54,522 bases of DNA from RUG14199 sp964629225. GTDB taxonomy: Bacteria; Bacillota; Clostridia; Oscillospirales; CAG-272. Each line of letters begins with the position of its first letter. Position 1 is the first letter of the stretch. Location of the stretch: the NCBI GenBank assembly GCA_964629225.1, contig CAZVQC010000012.1, positions 1 to 54,522 of the forward strand. Reading direction: 5' to 3'. Below the pieces are notes generated by a model. It had not been told where the DNA came from. It saw only the letters and a program-made list of their open reading frames with translations, and did no database searches. The translations under genes were made by a program, and so were the position numbers. This document shows positions 42,546 to 50,378 of the stretch, piece after piece.

Positions 42546-42574
42546 GCAGGGGGCTTTTTGAAAAAGCCCCCTGC
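42546..42574. repeat. Strong perfect stem-loop
   Basis: gcagggggcttttt (42546-42559) and its exact complement (42561-42574) around one base. It lacks a T-tract on the plus side and begins the unassigned interval. Confidence 0.8.
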
Positions 42575-42936
42575 ACCACCAAAAACTTTTGGAACGTTTT
42601 TTGGGGAGAAATTTTCTCTCGTTCGGTGTGAACGGTATGGCGAAGCGTTTCTCTTGATGTGACCTTTCTGCGCTCCTACCGGTGTCGGTGCGTGTGGTGA
42701 TAATAAGGTCGCTTTGCAGTGCCGCGGACGGTATGCTGTGAGGCGATATAAGCCGCTTCTTGCCCTTTCGATCACTAATGACCCTTCTGTCGCCGCAAGC
42801 ACAAAAGCCGCTAAATAGCTCGTAAAACGCCTCCAAAAGCCCTTCTTGTGCCATGCCGTGGCCGTTAGAATTTCATCACTGCCTTTCTATCTTTTCAGAA
42901 AGCGTTTCATCGCCTCCGGGGCGGATGTTATCCACC
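42575..42936. other. Intergenic interval, possible dispersed repeat
   Basis: About 360 bp with no gene. It opens with ccaaaa-actt-ttgg and gagaaa-at-tttctc palindromes next to the strong stem-loop. Overlapping minus-strand frames here have no ribosome binding site or recognised domain. The stem-loop-plus-palindromes arrangement is like intergenic repeat elements, but only one copy is in the window. Confidence 0.4.
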
Positions 42937-43536
42937 CTAATTTTTGTCGAATTCGGGATTGTAGCCGTAGAAGTTCCTTTGATCCATTCTTTCCCTTGCA
43001 CGGGTAAGGGCTTCGCCGAAACGTTGGAAATGGGTCAGCTCTCTTTGCCGGAGGAATCTTATGACGTCGCAGACCTCCGGGTCATCGGACAGCCTCAAGA
43101 TATTGTCATATGTGACTCTTGCTTTCTGTTCTGCTGCAAGGTCCTCGGTAAGATCAGCTATAACATCGCCCTTGACTCCGATATATTTTGTATCAAAAGG
43201 CACTCCGGAAGCCGCAGACGGGTAGATGCCTGCCGTATGATCCACAAAGTAGGTATCAAAGCCGGATGCCTTGATCTCTTCAATGGAAAGATTTCTCGTC
43301 AGCTGACCTACTATGGCACATACCATCTCAACGTGACCAAGTTCCTCCGTGGCAATGTCGGTCAGTGTCCCCACTACGTCGTCATAGGGCATCGTATAGC
43401 GCTGGCTGAGATATCTCGTGGCGGCGCCGAGCTCCCCGTCGGGACCTCCTATCTGACTTATGATAACTCTCGCAAGAGCCGGATTGGGTCTTGTTATCTT
43501 GACAGGGTATTGAAGTTTCTTTTCGTAGAGCCACAT
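42937..43536 (-). CDS. cotJC: Spore coat protein CotJC / manganese catalase family
   Basis: A 199-aa ferritin-like di-metal protein of the spore coat. Metal-ligand blocks are TEELGHVEM (Glu-His), AAEQKARVTYDN (Glu) and RQRELTHFQRFGEAL (Glu-His), as in Mn-catalases. The N-terminus MWLYEKKLQYPV is typical of CotJC. Third gene of cotJABC; its ATG is one base after the cotJB stop, with ggaggaat inside cotJB. Confidence 0.93.
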   Translation of the reverse strand: MWLYEKKLQYPVKITRPNPALARVIISQIGGPDGELGAATRYLSQRYTMPYDDVVGTLTDIATEELGHVEMVCAIVGQLTRNLSIEEIKASGFDTYFVDHTAGIYPSAASGVPFDTKYIGVKGDVIADLTEDLAAEQKARVTYDNILRLSDDPEVCDVIRFLRQRELTHFQRFGEALTRARERMDQRNFYGYNPEFDKN

Positions 43537-43537
43537 A

Positions 43538-43828
43538 TTACCGCATTCCTCCGTCGCTGTAGAATTCTATCTGCCATGGCCAAGGCCCCTTCGTCCAAAG
43601 CCAACTGTCGCAGGACTCAACGGAGCCTCTCGTAAGAGGACCGAAACTTGCTTCATAAAGAGCGACAGCCTCCTTAAGTCTTGCTACGGTATCGTTGTAA
43701 TAGGCTATCGCCTTTTTGCAGTTGGGATAATTGTCAAGATACAGAGCCGCATCGTCGGCGGCAAAGGACAGCTTCTCCACTGTTCTCAACAGAGAAGTTC
43801 TGGATCGGCAGTTTCTGTCTTGCATCAT
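43538..43828 (-). CDS. cotJB: Spore coat protein CotJB
   Basis: A 96-aa spore-coat protein required with CotJA/CotJC for coat assembly. Family features: LLRTVEKLSFAADDAALYLDNYPN, a central ALYEASFGPLT, and the C-terminal W-rich WLWTKGPWPWQIE. Its ATG overlaps the cotJA stop (ATGA), and cotJC follows immediately. Confidence 0.92.
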   Translation of the reverse strand: MMQDRNCRSRTSLLRTVEKLSFAADDAALYLDNYPNCKKAIAYYNDTVARLKEAVALYEASFGPLTRGSVESCDSWLWTKGPWPWQIEFYSDGGMR

Positions 43829-44223
43829 CTGTAATTACCTCCGGTTGCTTTTTTGCAGGCGCAGGAAGATGCTTCAAAGGGGAATATCAGCCCATTGAAA
43901 AGAGACCCGTGGTACAGCGCCGTATCCTCCGGTAAAAGATCGGAAAAATCCTGCATTTGGGTGTAGACCATCCCAAGGGACGCTCCGTCAATAACACAGC
44001 TCTTTCCACGGCAGCATTCTTCAGTGATGTCACTCTCCTCATTCATCACCGCACCGTCACAGTGGCAGGGTTCCTTCGGCATCCTGCATGGGGAGCGCAT
44101 CTCCTCCCGCCTTCTGTCCTCATAGCATCCCATGGGGACACGGTATTCGTAATTTTTCATCTCAGACGTCAGTTTAGCCGTAGTATCGCTCGGCTTTCCT
44201 TCCTTAATTTTCTTCAGCCGCAC
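43825..44223 (-). CDS. cotJA: CotJA-like spore coat-associated protein
   Basis: The C-terminal half matches CotJA (ASLGMVYTQMQDFSDLLPEDTALYHGSLFNGLIFPFE). The N-terminal half is unusual, with a Cys-rich segment (PCRMPKEPCHCDG, ECCRGKSC), and the product is 132 aa against about 80 for CotJA. The GTG at 44223 with aggatcc upstream is the listed start; an ATG at 44160 is an alternative with a poorer site. A sigma-E-like CATAAAAT lies upstream near 44265-44272 without a good -35. The first gene of cotJABC. Confidence 0.8.
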   Translation of the reverse strand: MRLKKIKEGKPSDTTAKLTSEMKNYEYRVPMGCYEDRRREEMRSPCRMPKEPCHCDGAVMNEESDITEECCRGKSCVIDGASLGMVYTQMQDFSDLLPEDTALYHGSLFNGLIFPFEASSCACKKATGGNYR

Positions 44224-44588
44224 TCGGATCCTGTCGCTTTGTGACCCACCGTGCGGTCTTTTCTTATTTTATGCCGCCACTCCAAATGGGTGAATGGGGA
44301 CTTTTATCAAACTGAAATTAAGACAATAAATAGGGATTCCTCCCGGCTGTGCGCCATTTCCGTGTTCCGCAATAAGAACCGTTCCCTAAAAAACGGATTT
44401 GGAGAAGGGAACAGTCAGGTACTTATGTGCCTTTTTGCTGTGCCGTATTTGGACAACCGTTTTTCTCTTATTTCTTATTACAAAAAACGGAAATTGTCCT
44501 AAAACTCGACAGATTCTCGAAACTGTCGGATTTTGGGACAGTTTTGTCCCGTATGTCACGAATTGTTACAAACCTCAAGATCTGACTG
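44224..44588. other. Intergenic region with clustered hairpins
   Basis: No gene is visible between the divergent cotJA and HdeD-like genes. Several inverted repeats cluster at 44381-44550 (listed separately). Confidence 0.5.
44381..44550. repeat. Cluster of inverted repeats, possible structured RNA
   Basis: Stems visible: gttccct (44381-44387) with agggaac (44406-44412); ggacaa + ccgttttt (44451-44464) with aaaaacgg + ttgtcc (44483-44499, 3-nt bulge). Further on are a 15-bp arm pair 44498-44512 with 44523-44537 (one mismatch, two G-U) and gggaca (44535-44540) with tgtccc (44545-44550). Arms overlap and ttgtcc can pair with either ggacaa or gggaca, so exclusive structures are possible. Confidence 0.5.
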
Positions 44589-44617
44589 TTGTAATTCCGT
44601 TTGCGACGTTATATACT
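44589..44617 (+). promoter_or_regulatory. Promoter of the HdeD-like/PgsA operon
   Basis: TTGTAA (44589-44594), 17-nt spacer, TATACT (44612-44617). Confidence 0.65.
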
Positions 44618-44652
44618 TCAATATGATATCAAAGAAGCAGGAGATGAAATGA

Positions 44653-45258
44653 ATGGAAATGGATAAAATGCGTGGAACTGCTCCCATGCGGATCGCAAAA
44701 TACGGATATATGGCGTCATCGGTTTTGCTATGTGCTTTGGGTGTTCTTCTTATAGTGATACCCGGCACGATGGCACAGGTGCTTGGCATAGTATGCGGAA
44801 TTCTTTTGTGCGTATTCGGCGGGGTGAAACTTGTGGGATATTTTTCAAAGGATCTCTACAGGCTTGCGTTTCAGTACGATCTTATCTTCGGAATATTGAT
44901 GATAGTTTTGGGTGGGGTACTTCTTATGCATCCTTTGTCCCTTGGGACTTTCATCGGAGTGGTACTGGGCATAGCGATACTTGTGGATGCGCTGTTCAAG
45001 ATACTCATCGCATTTGATGCGAAGAAGTTCGGCATCCGTGAGTGGTGGCTGATATTCGCATTTTCCCTTGCTGCCGCTGCTTGCGGACTCGTTTTGGTGA
45101 TAGGTGCTTCCTACGCGTCTCAAATTCTCTCCGTTCTTCTCGGCATTGGTCTTCTTTCCGAGGGTGTGCTGAGTTTTTCAACGGTGATAACTTCGGTAAA
45201 GATAATCAAGAATCAGCATCCGGACGTAATCGAGGTGGAATATTTTGAAAAAGGCTGA
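44653..45258 (+). CDS. DUF308/HdeD-family membrane protein
   Basis: A 201-aa protein with six hydrophobic segments arranged as three pairs (about 18-40, 42-62, 75-95, 98-118, 130-150, 155-175). Each pair has the HdeD-like pattern of a glycine-rich turn (VLGIVCGILLCVFGGVKL, GVVLGIAILVDALFKI). HdeD in E. coli is linked to acid resistance, but the function here is unknown. aggag lies 9 nt before the ATG; ATG 44659 is also possible. Overlaps the next gene by 14 bp. Confidence 0.82.
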   Translation: MEMDKMRGTAPMRIAKYGYMASSVLLCALGVLLIVIPGTMAQVLGIVCGILLCVFGGVKLVGYFSKDLYRLAFQYDLIFGILMIVLGGVLLMHPLSLGTFIGVVLGIAILVDALFKILIAFDAKKFGIREWWLIFAFSLAAAACGLVLVIGASYASQILSVLLGIGLLSEGVLSFSTVITSVKIIKNQHPDVIEVEYFEKG

Positions 45259-46510
45259 CAAGACAGGCGGATGGCGCGAGGTCTTCAAAAAGGAGAATGT
45301 ATTCACGATCCCGAACCTGATGAGCGTGATAAGACTTCTTTTGATACCCTTCATAGTTTGGCTCTACTGCTTTGAAGCAAAGTACGTCATCGCTTTTTTA
45401 CTTATCGTTTTATCCGCCGCAACAGATATTCTCGACGGAATAGTAGCCCGACGTTTCAACATGGTATCGGAACTCGGTAAGGCTCTTGATCCCGTGGCTG
45501 ACAAACTGACTCAGGGCATTGTGATAATTTGCCTTGTTACCCGATATCGGGCGATGCTGGTGTTGGTCTGCATGTTCGCCGTCAAGGAGCTTTTGATGGT
45601 TGTGATGGGGCTGATATCCTTCAGCCGCACGGACATGATGCCAAGTGCGAAATGGTACGGAAAGGCCAATACGGTGCTTTTGTACGCCGTTATGGGAGTG
45701 CTTATCCTGTTTCCCGGCATCCCTCCTATGGTTGCCTACATAATGATAGGAGCGTGTGCGGTCTCGCTTGTGGTATCGTTGCTTTTGTATTTTCTCAGCT
45801 ATCGACCGGTTCTGAGGAAGGTAAAACTCAGCGAGAAAAACGGGAAGCTTTTCAAGAAGTGGATGAGCCTCACCGTCATCGGATTGTGGGCTGTGGTAAT
45901 AGCGGTTTTCATCATTGACAGGGAGACATTTTTTTCAGGAAGGCCTCTTGCCTTCGGAGACGGTATCTACGATGCGGTGTTCTTCGTTCTCGGCGCATTT
46001 GCGCTGAAGAGTTTTTCCACCGTCATTCCATCGGGGCTTCTCTATGGAGTCTGCGGCGTGATGTTCCAACTGCCGACGGCGCTTGTACTGTCACTTGCGG
46101 GGGTGGCCATCATGGTTTCCTTTCCCTATCTTCTCGGTCATTTGGCAGGGGAGGAGAAGACGGAGCAGGTGATAGGATCTCACAGGGATCTCGTCCTCAT
46201 CGGAAACGGCAAGGAAAGACGATTCTTCTTGCCTCTTGTCATGAGGTTGCCGCTGTTCCTTTCGGACGGGCTGGTCAGTGCCTATTTCGGTGCGATGGAT
46301 ACAAAGTACGTACCCTATCTTATCGCTTCTCTCATCGGATCTCTTCCGTCCCTTGCGGCTTTCACCGTTATAGGGGCGGGCATCAGGGAGCCCACGTCGC
46401 TTTCATTCACAGTAGCGGTGGCGTTTGAAACGGTACTTCTTGCCGTCAGCATTCCCATCTACATAATATCGGCAAAAAGATCGAAAGAGAAAAGCGGTCT
46501 TTCAAAGTAA
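45245..46510 (+). CDS. PgsA-type CDP-alcohol phosphatidyltransferase fused to a VTT/DedA domain
   Basis: 421 aa in two parts. Residues 18-200 are a CDP-alcohol phosphatidyltransferase: the motif D61xxDG..AR (64-69), Gly78, Asp82 and Asp86 is complete. NLMSVIRLLLIPF matches PgsA, so the reaction is probably CDP-diacylglycerol + glycerol-3-P. Residues from about 215 form a VTT (SNARE-associated, TVP38/DedA-like) domain: KSFSTVIPSGLLYGVCGVMF and the R-x-x-x-x-SDG...YFGAMDTKYVPYLIASLIGSLPS block. VTT proteins act in membrane lipid scrambling or flipping. The start is a TTG preceded by gaggtgg. Such a fusion would couple synthesis to translocation of a phospholipid; that is inferred. Confidence 0.85.
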   Translation: MKKADKTGGWREVFKKENVFTIPNLMSVIRLLLIPFIVWLYCFEAKYVIAFLLIVLSAATDILDGIVARRFNMVSELGKALDPVADKLTQGIVIICLVTRYRAMLVLVCMFAVKELLMVVMGLISFSRTDMMPSAKWYGKANTVLLYAVMGVLILFPGIPPMVAYIMIGACAVSLVVSLLLYFLSYRPVLRKVKLSEKNGKLFKKWMSLTVIGLWAVVIAVFIIDRETFFSGRPLAFGDGIYDAVFFVLGAFALKSFSTVIPSGLLYGVCGVMFQLPTALVLSLAGVAIMVSFPYLLGHLAGEEKTEQVIGSHRDLVLIGNGKERRFFLPLVMRLPLFLSDGLVSAYFGAMDTKYVPYLIASLIGSLPSLAAFTVIGAGIREPTSLSFTVAVAFETVLLAVSIPIYIISAKRSKEKSGLSK

Positions 46511-46551
46511 AAACGTCCCGTGGGGACAAACTGAACTATTCGGAGGGAAAT

Positions 46552-47436
46552 ATGAGACCCGTTAAAATAATCACAGATTCCTGCTCCGACTTGACATTGG
46601 AACTTCGTGAGCAGTACGGTATCGATTACGTTTTTATGAATTTCGTCATCGACGGAAAAGAGTCCGTTGCCGACCTTGATTGGAAAGAGTATTCCGCTCA
46701 TGATTTTTACGATATCATGAGAAGCGGAAAACGCATTTTGACAACTCAGGTGCCGCCTGAGGAATTCCGCAGAGTATTTTCAAAGTACGCCGAGAAAGGT
46801 TACGATATCTACTATATCGGCTGTTCACTCAAGCAGTCAAGCTCCGTCAACACGGGAACTAAGGTTGCGGAGGAGATAATGGAACAGTATCCCGGCATGA
46901 GGATCCACTGTGTCAACTCTCTTAACGCCTCCATCGGAGAGGGAATGCTCGCCATTAGAGCGGCTGAACTTAGGGATGAGGGACTCGGAGCCGATGAGAT
47001 AGCAAAGAGGATGGAGTCCTGCCTCAATACTGTCCATGAGTATTGCACCGTTCACAGCTTGGACGCTTTGAAACGCGCCGGCAGAGTCAAGGCATCCGCC
47101 GCATTTCTCGGAAATCTGTTCGGTGTGAAGCCCATCATCATTTCCGACAAAGTCGGTGATCAGACTCCCATCAAGAAGGTCAAGGGCAGACAGACCTCCA
47201 TTGCCGAGATAGTTTCTCTTCTCAAGGATTCCGTTATCGAGCCGGAAAAGCAGTGGCTCTATGTGGTTCATGCGGACTGTCCGGACGAGGCAAAAGAGGT
47301 CAAGGCCACCATCGAGAAGGAGATACCCTGCCTCGGTATCAGAACAGTCTACATCGGGCCCATCATCGGAGCATCCATAGGCCCCGATGCCATAGGTGTT
47401 TTCGGATTCGGCAATGAAGTAACGTTTGAGGGGTGA
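46552..47436 (+). CDS. DegV-family fatty-acid-binding protein (FakB-like)
   Basis: Binds a fatty acid and presents it to FakA for phosphorylation. The 294-aa product has the N-terminal ITDSCSDL, FMNFVIDGK, LTTQVPPEEF, YIGCSLKQSSSV (head-group site), and the C-terminal IGPIIGASIGPDAIGVFGFG blocks of DegV proteins. gagggaaat lies upstream. It ends 4 nt before the FakA gene, the classical pair. Confidence 0.9.
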   Translation: MRPVKIITDSCSDLTLELREQYGIDYVFMNFVIDGKESVADLDWKEYSAHDFYDIMRSGKRILTTQVPPEEFRRVFSKYAEKGYDIYYIGCSLKQSSSVNTGTKVAEEIMEQYPGMRIHCVNSLNASIGEGMLAIRAAELRDEGLGADEIAKRMESCLNTVHEYCTVHSLDALKRAGRVKASAAFLGNLFGVKPIIISDKVGDQTPIKKVKGRQTSIAEIVSLLKDSVIEPEKQWLYVVHADCPDEAKEVKATIEKEIPCLGIRTVYIGPIIGASIGPDAIGVFGFGNEVTFEG

Positions 47437-47440
47437 TAGG

Positions 47441-49096
47441 ATGAGTACGGTAGTGCTTGACGGGCAGACTTTTAAGAGGCTCGTGGCAGGCGGAGCCGCC
47501 AACTTAAGTGCGAACGCCGATATCGTCAACGATCTGAATGTTTTTCCCATTCCGGACGGAGATACCGGCGCCAATATGAGCATGACCATCGGCGGCGGTG
47601 TCAAGAGGCTTGAAGATTTTGACGGAGACTCGGTGGCTGAGGCATCGAAGCGCCTTGCGGACGGGATGCTTCTCAGCGCAAGAGGAAATTCCGGCGTTAT
47701 CCTGTCACAGCTTTTTGCGGGTATTGCCGCAGGTTTTGAAAACAAGGAGACTGCTACGGTATCCGATGTGGGAGAGGCTGTTAAGAAGGGTGTTGAATGC
47801 GCCTATTCCGCAGTGGTGGATCCCACAGAGGGAACGATACTTACCGTTGCAAGGGAGGCTTGCGAATACGCAGTCTCACGGATTGATGATAACAGTACGT
47901 TTGAATCCCTTGCACGTGACTGTCTCAAGGAGATGAGCGAGTCTCTCAAGCGGACTCCGGAACTTCTCCACGTCTTACGGGAGGCAGGAGTTATAGACAG
48001 CGGCGGAGCGGGACTCTACTATATCATGGACGGCGTTGTGAAGACATACAGCGGCGAGGAGATCGGTCACAGTTCATCTGTGGCTGTGTCACTTCAGAGT
48101 GAAATGGATCTTTCCGCCTTCAACGAGGACAGCGTGATGAAGTTCGGCTATTGCACAGAGTTTCTGCTTCAACTTCAAAAATGTAAGATCCACATTCCGT
48201 CTTTCTCTCTTGATGGATTGATAGACTACCTTAACTCGGTGGGAGATTCCGTGGTCGCTTTCATGAACGGTTCCGTTGTCAAGGTCCATGTTCATACACT
48301 GACTCCCGGCGCAGTTATTGAGTACTGTCAAAGGTACGGTGAGTTCTTGACTCTTAAGATCGAGAACATGACGATCCAGCACAATGAGACGTCGGTCCAA
48401 AACAGATTCCGTTTCGAACCGGAGAAGAAGAAAAAGCCTTTTGCCACCGTTACGGTAGCTACGGGAGAGGGGATCAGGCAGACTTTTTCCGGCCTCGGCG
48501 CAGACTATGTGATCGACGGTGGACAGGGAAAGAATCCCTCTGCGGAAGATTTTATCGATGCTTTTAACGAGGTCAATGCCGAGACTGTCTTCGTTCTTCC
48601 CAATAACGGAAACATAATAATGGCGGCTCGTCAGGCTGCGGAACTCTACCGCAAGTCGGAGGTCATCGTCATAGAGAGCCACGATATGGGAGACGGCTAT
48701 GCCGCACTTTCCATGCTCTCCTACGACAGCAAAGACACCTCCGAGATCAAGAGCCAACTTGAGGATGCCATGAAAGGTGTTGTGACCGGTCTTGTGACGA
48801 CCTCCGTCAGGGATGCTTCCATAGGCGGAGTCGATATCAAAAAAGGGGACTACATAGGCTTCACAAACAAGGATATGTTAGTCTCCACCCCATCGAAGAC
48901 CGACACCATGTTATCACTTGCCGAGAAACTTCACGTGAGGGATCACGAATATGTTATCGCAGTCTACGGTGCAGGTGCTACGGAGGACGATAAAAAAGAA
49001 TTCCGAGCGAGGATAAAAAATGATTGCCCTGCCACGGAGCTCTATGAGATCGAGGGCGGACAGGACGTCTACGACGTGATGCTGATACTTCAGTAA
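47441..49096 (+). CDS. fakA: DAK2-domain fatty acid kinase subunit (FakA-like)
   Basis: ATP-binding partner that phosphorylates FakB-bound fatty acids to acyl-phosphate for phospholipid synthesis. The 551-aa product has the DAK2 nucleotide/Mg site in the N-terminal third (NVFPIPDGDTGANMSMT, LLSARGNSGVILSQL) and GVIDSGGAGLYY. The C-terminal DegV-like half has FVLPNNGNIIMAA. Length is normal for YloV/FakA (about 550). The start at 47441 has a gggg..agg site. Directly after the FakB gene. Confidence 0.92.
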   Translation: MSTVVLDGQTFKRLVAGGAANLSANADIVNDLNVFPIPDGDTGANMSMTIGGGVKRLEDFDGDSVAEASKRLADGMLLSARGNSGVILSQLFAGIAAGFENKETATVSDVGEAVKKGVECAYSAVVDPTEGTILTVAREACEYAVSRIDDNSTFESLARDCLKEMSESLKRTPELLHVLREAGVIDSGGAGLYYIMDGVVKTYSGEEIGHSSSVAVSLQSEMDLSAFNEDSVMKFGYCTEFLLQLQKCKIHIPSFSLDGLIDYLNSVGDSVVAFMNGSVVKVHVHTLTPGAVIEYCQRYGEFLTLKIENMTIQHNETSVQNRFRFEPEKKKKPFATVTVATGEGIRQTFSGLGADYVIDGGQGKNPSAEDFIDAFNEVNAETVFVLPNNGNIIMAARQAAELYRKSEVIVIESHDMGDGYAALSMLSYDSKDTSEIKSQLEDAMKGVVTGLVTTSVRDASIGGVDIKKGDYIGFTNKDMLVSTPSKTDTMLSLAEKLHVRDHEYVIAVYGAGATEDDKKEFRARIKNDCPATELYEIEGGQDVYDVMLILQ

Positions 49097-49127
49097 GTCG
49101 GCAATAAAACGCAAAGAGAAGGTGAAT

Positions 49128-50378
49128 ATGATGCCTTTGGATTTTACAAAGGAGATGAAGGAGACCTACACTATCGTTGCTCCCGATATATTTCCTACCC
49201 ACATGGAGCTGATAAGCGAGATATTCCGAATGTACGGATATGATATTCGCGTCGTCCGCTACGAGGGTAGGGAAGTCATCGACATGGGGCTCAGATGTCT
49301 CCATAACGATATCTGCTACCCGGCTATTTGTATGTTGGGTCAGCAGATCTATGCGCTGACGTGTGGGGATTTTGATCCCCACAAAACAGCGCTTATTCAA
49401 TTTCAGACCGGAGGCGGATGCCGTGCATCCAACTATATCTGTCTTTTGAGAAAGGCACTTAAAAGCATGGACATGGAGTACGTTCCGGTCATTTCCCTGA
49501 GCTTCAGCGGAATTGAAAAATACAGTGGATTCAAGATAACTCCCACGATGATATTTGCCGGGCTTCGTTCCATCGTATACGGGGATATTTTGATGCTTTT
49601 GAAGAATCAGGTATTGCCTTACGAAAAGAATCCGGGTGAGACGAGAGCAACCGTTGAAAAATGGGTGGCAAAGCTCACAGACATGTTCAGAGAGAACAAG
49701 GGGCTTTCCAAAGGTGACATGAAGAGGAATCTCGATGCAATAGCGGAAGATTTTCACAATATCTCAAGGATAGAAAAGAAGGTAAGGAAAGTGGGCATCG
49801 TGGGGGAGATCTACGTGAAGTATTCGTCCCTCGGCAACAACGGCCTTGAGGAGTTTCTCCTTTCGCAGGACTGCGAGTACATGGTACCCGGTGTCCTCGG
49901 ATTCTTTCAGTTCTTCTTTTCCAATTCCGAAAAGGACAGAGAGTATTACGGCGGCGGACTTATGAAGTCTACCGTTGCCACCATAGGAGGAAAGCTTGCG
50001 GATGAATGGGAGAAAATGTTGATCGAAGCGGTGGAAAAATACCCGGAGTTCACGGCTCCCTCTTCATTCAAGAAGATCAAAGAGTATGGTGACAGTGTCA
50101 TTGACAGGGGCGTTAAGATGGGAGAGGGATGGCTCCTCCCCGCCGAAGTCTGTGAGCTGATAGAGAAGGGCTACACCAACATAATCTGCGCTCAGCCCTT
50201 CGGATGCCTTCCCAATCACATCGTGGGTAAGGGCACTATCCGCCGTCTTCGCACACTCTATCCGGAGGCCAATATCTTCCCGATAGATTACGATGCGGGG
50301 GCATCGAAGGTCAATCGTGATAACAGGATCAAACTGATGCTGGCAATAGCGGATGAGAAGGAGGCCGAAAAATGCTGA
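49128..50378 (+). CDS. HgdB-like domain protein, detached C-terminal part of the large acyl-CoA dehydratase activase
   Basis: 416 aa matching the C-terminal third of the roughly 1400-aa activase proteins of Clostridia: FTKEMKETYTIVAPDIFPTHMELI, NDICYPAICMLGQQI, LIQFQTGGGCRASNYICLLRKAL, and CAQPFGCLPNHIVGKG. Conserved Cys in ND-CYP and GGGCR suggest a metal cluster site. It precedes, instead of following, the activase part, and overlaps it by 7 bp. ATG at 49128 or 49131. The substrate is unknown; relatives activate 2-hydroxyacyl-CoA dehydratases or benzoyl-CoA reductases. Confidence 0.82.
   Translation: MMPLDFTKEMKETYTIVAPDIFPTHMELISEIFRMYGYDIRVVRYEGREVIDMGLRCLHNDICYPAICMLGQQIYALTCGDFDPHKTALIQFQTGGGCRASNYICLLRKALKSMDMEYVPVISLSFSGIEKYSGFKITPTMIFAGLRSIVYGDILMLLKNQVLPYEKNPGETRATVEKWVAKLTDMFRENKGLSKGDMKRNLDAIAEDFHNISRIEKKVRKVGIVGEIYVKYSSLGNNGLEEFLLSQDCEYMVPGVLGFFQFFFSNSEKDREYYGGGLMKSTVATIGGKLADEWEKMLIEAVEKYPEFTAPSSFKKIKEYGDSVIDRGVKMGEGWLLPAEVCELIEKGYTNIICAQPFGCLPNHIVGKGTIRRLRTLYPEANIFPIDYDAGASKVNRDNRIKLMLAIADEKEAEKC

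Noticed and set aside
42371..42854. Overlapping minus-strand frames of 143 and 151 codons
   Set aside because: No start signals and they cross a terminator and a perfect stem-loop; likely non-coding.
44644..44652. ATG-AAA-TGA mini-frame before the HdeD-like gene
   Set aside because: The Shine-Dalgarno abuts this ATG with no spacing and is correctly spaced for 44653.
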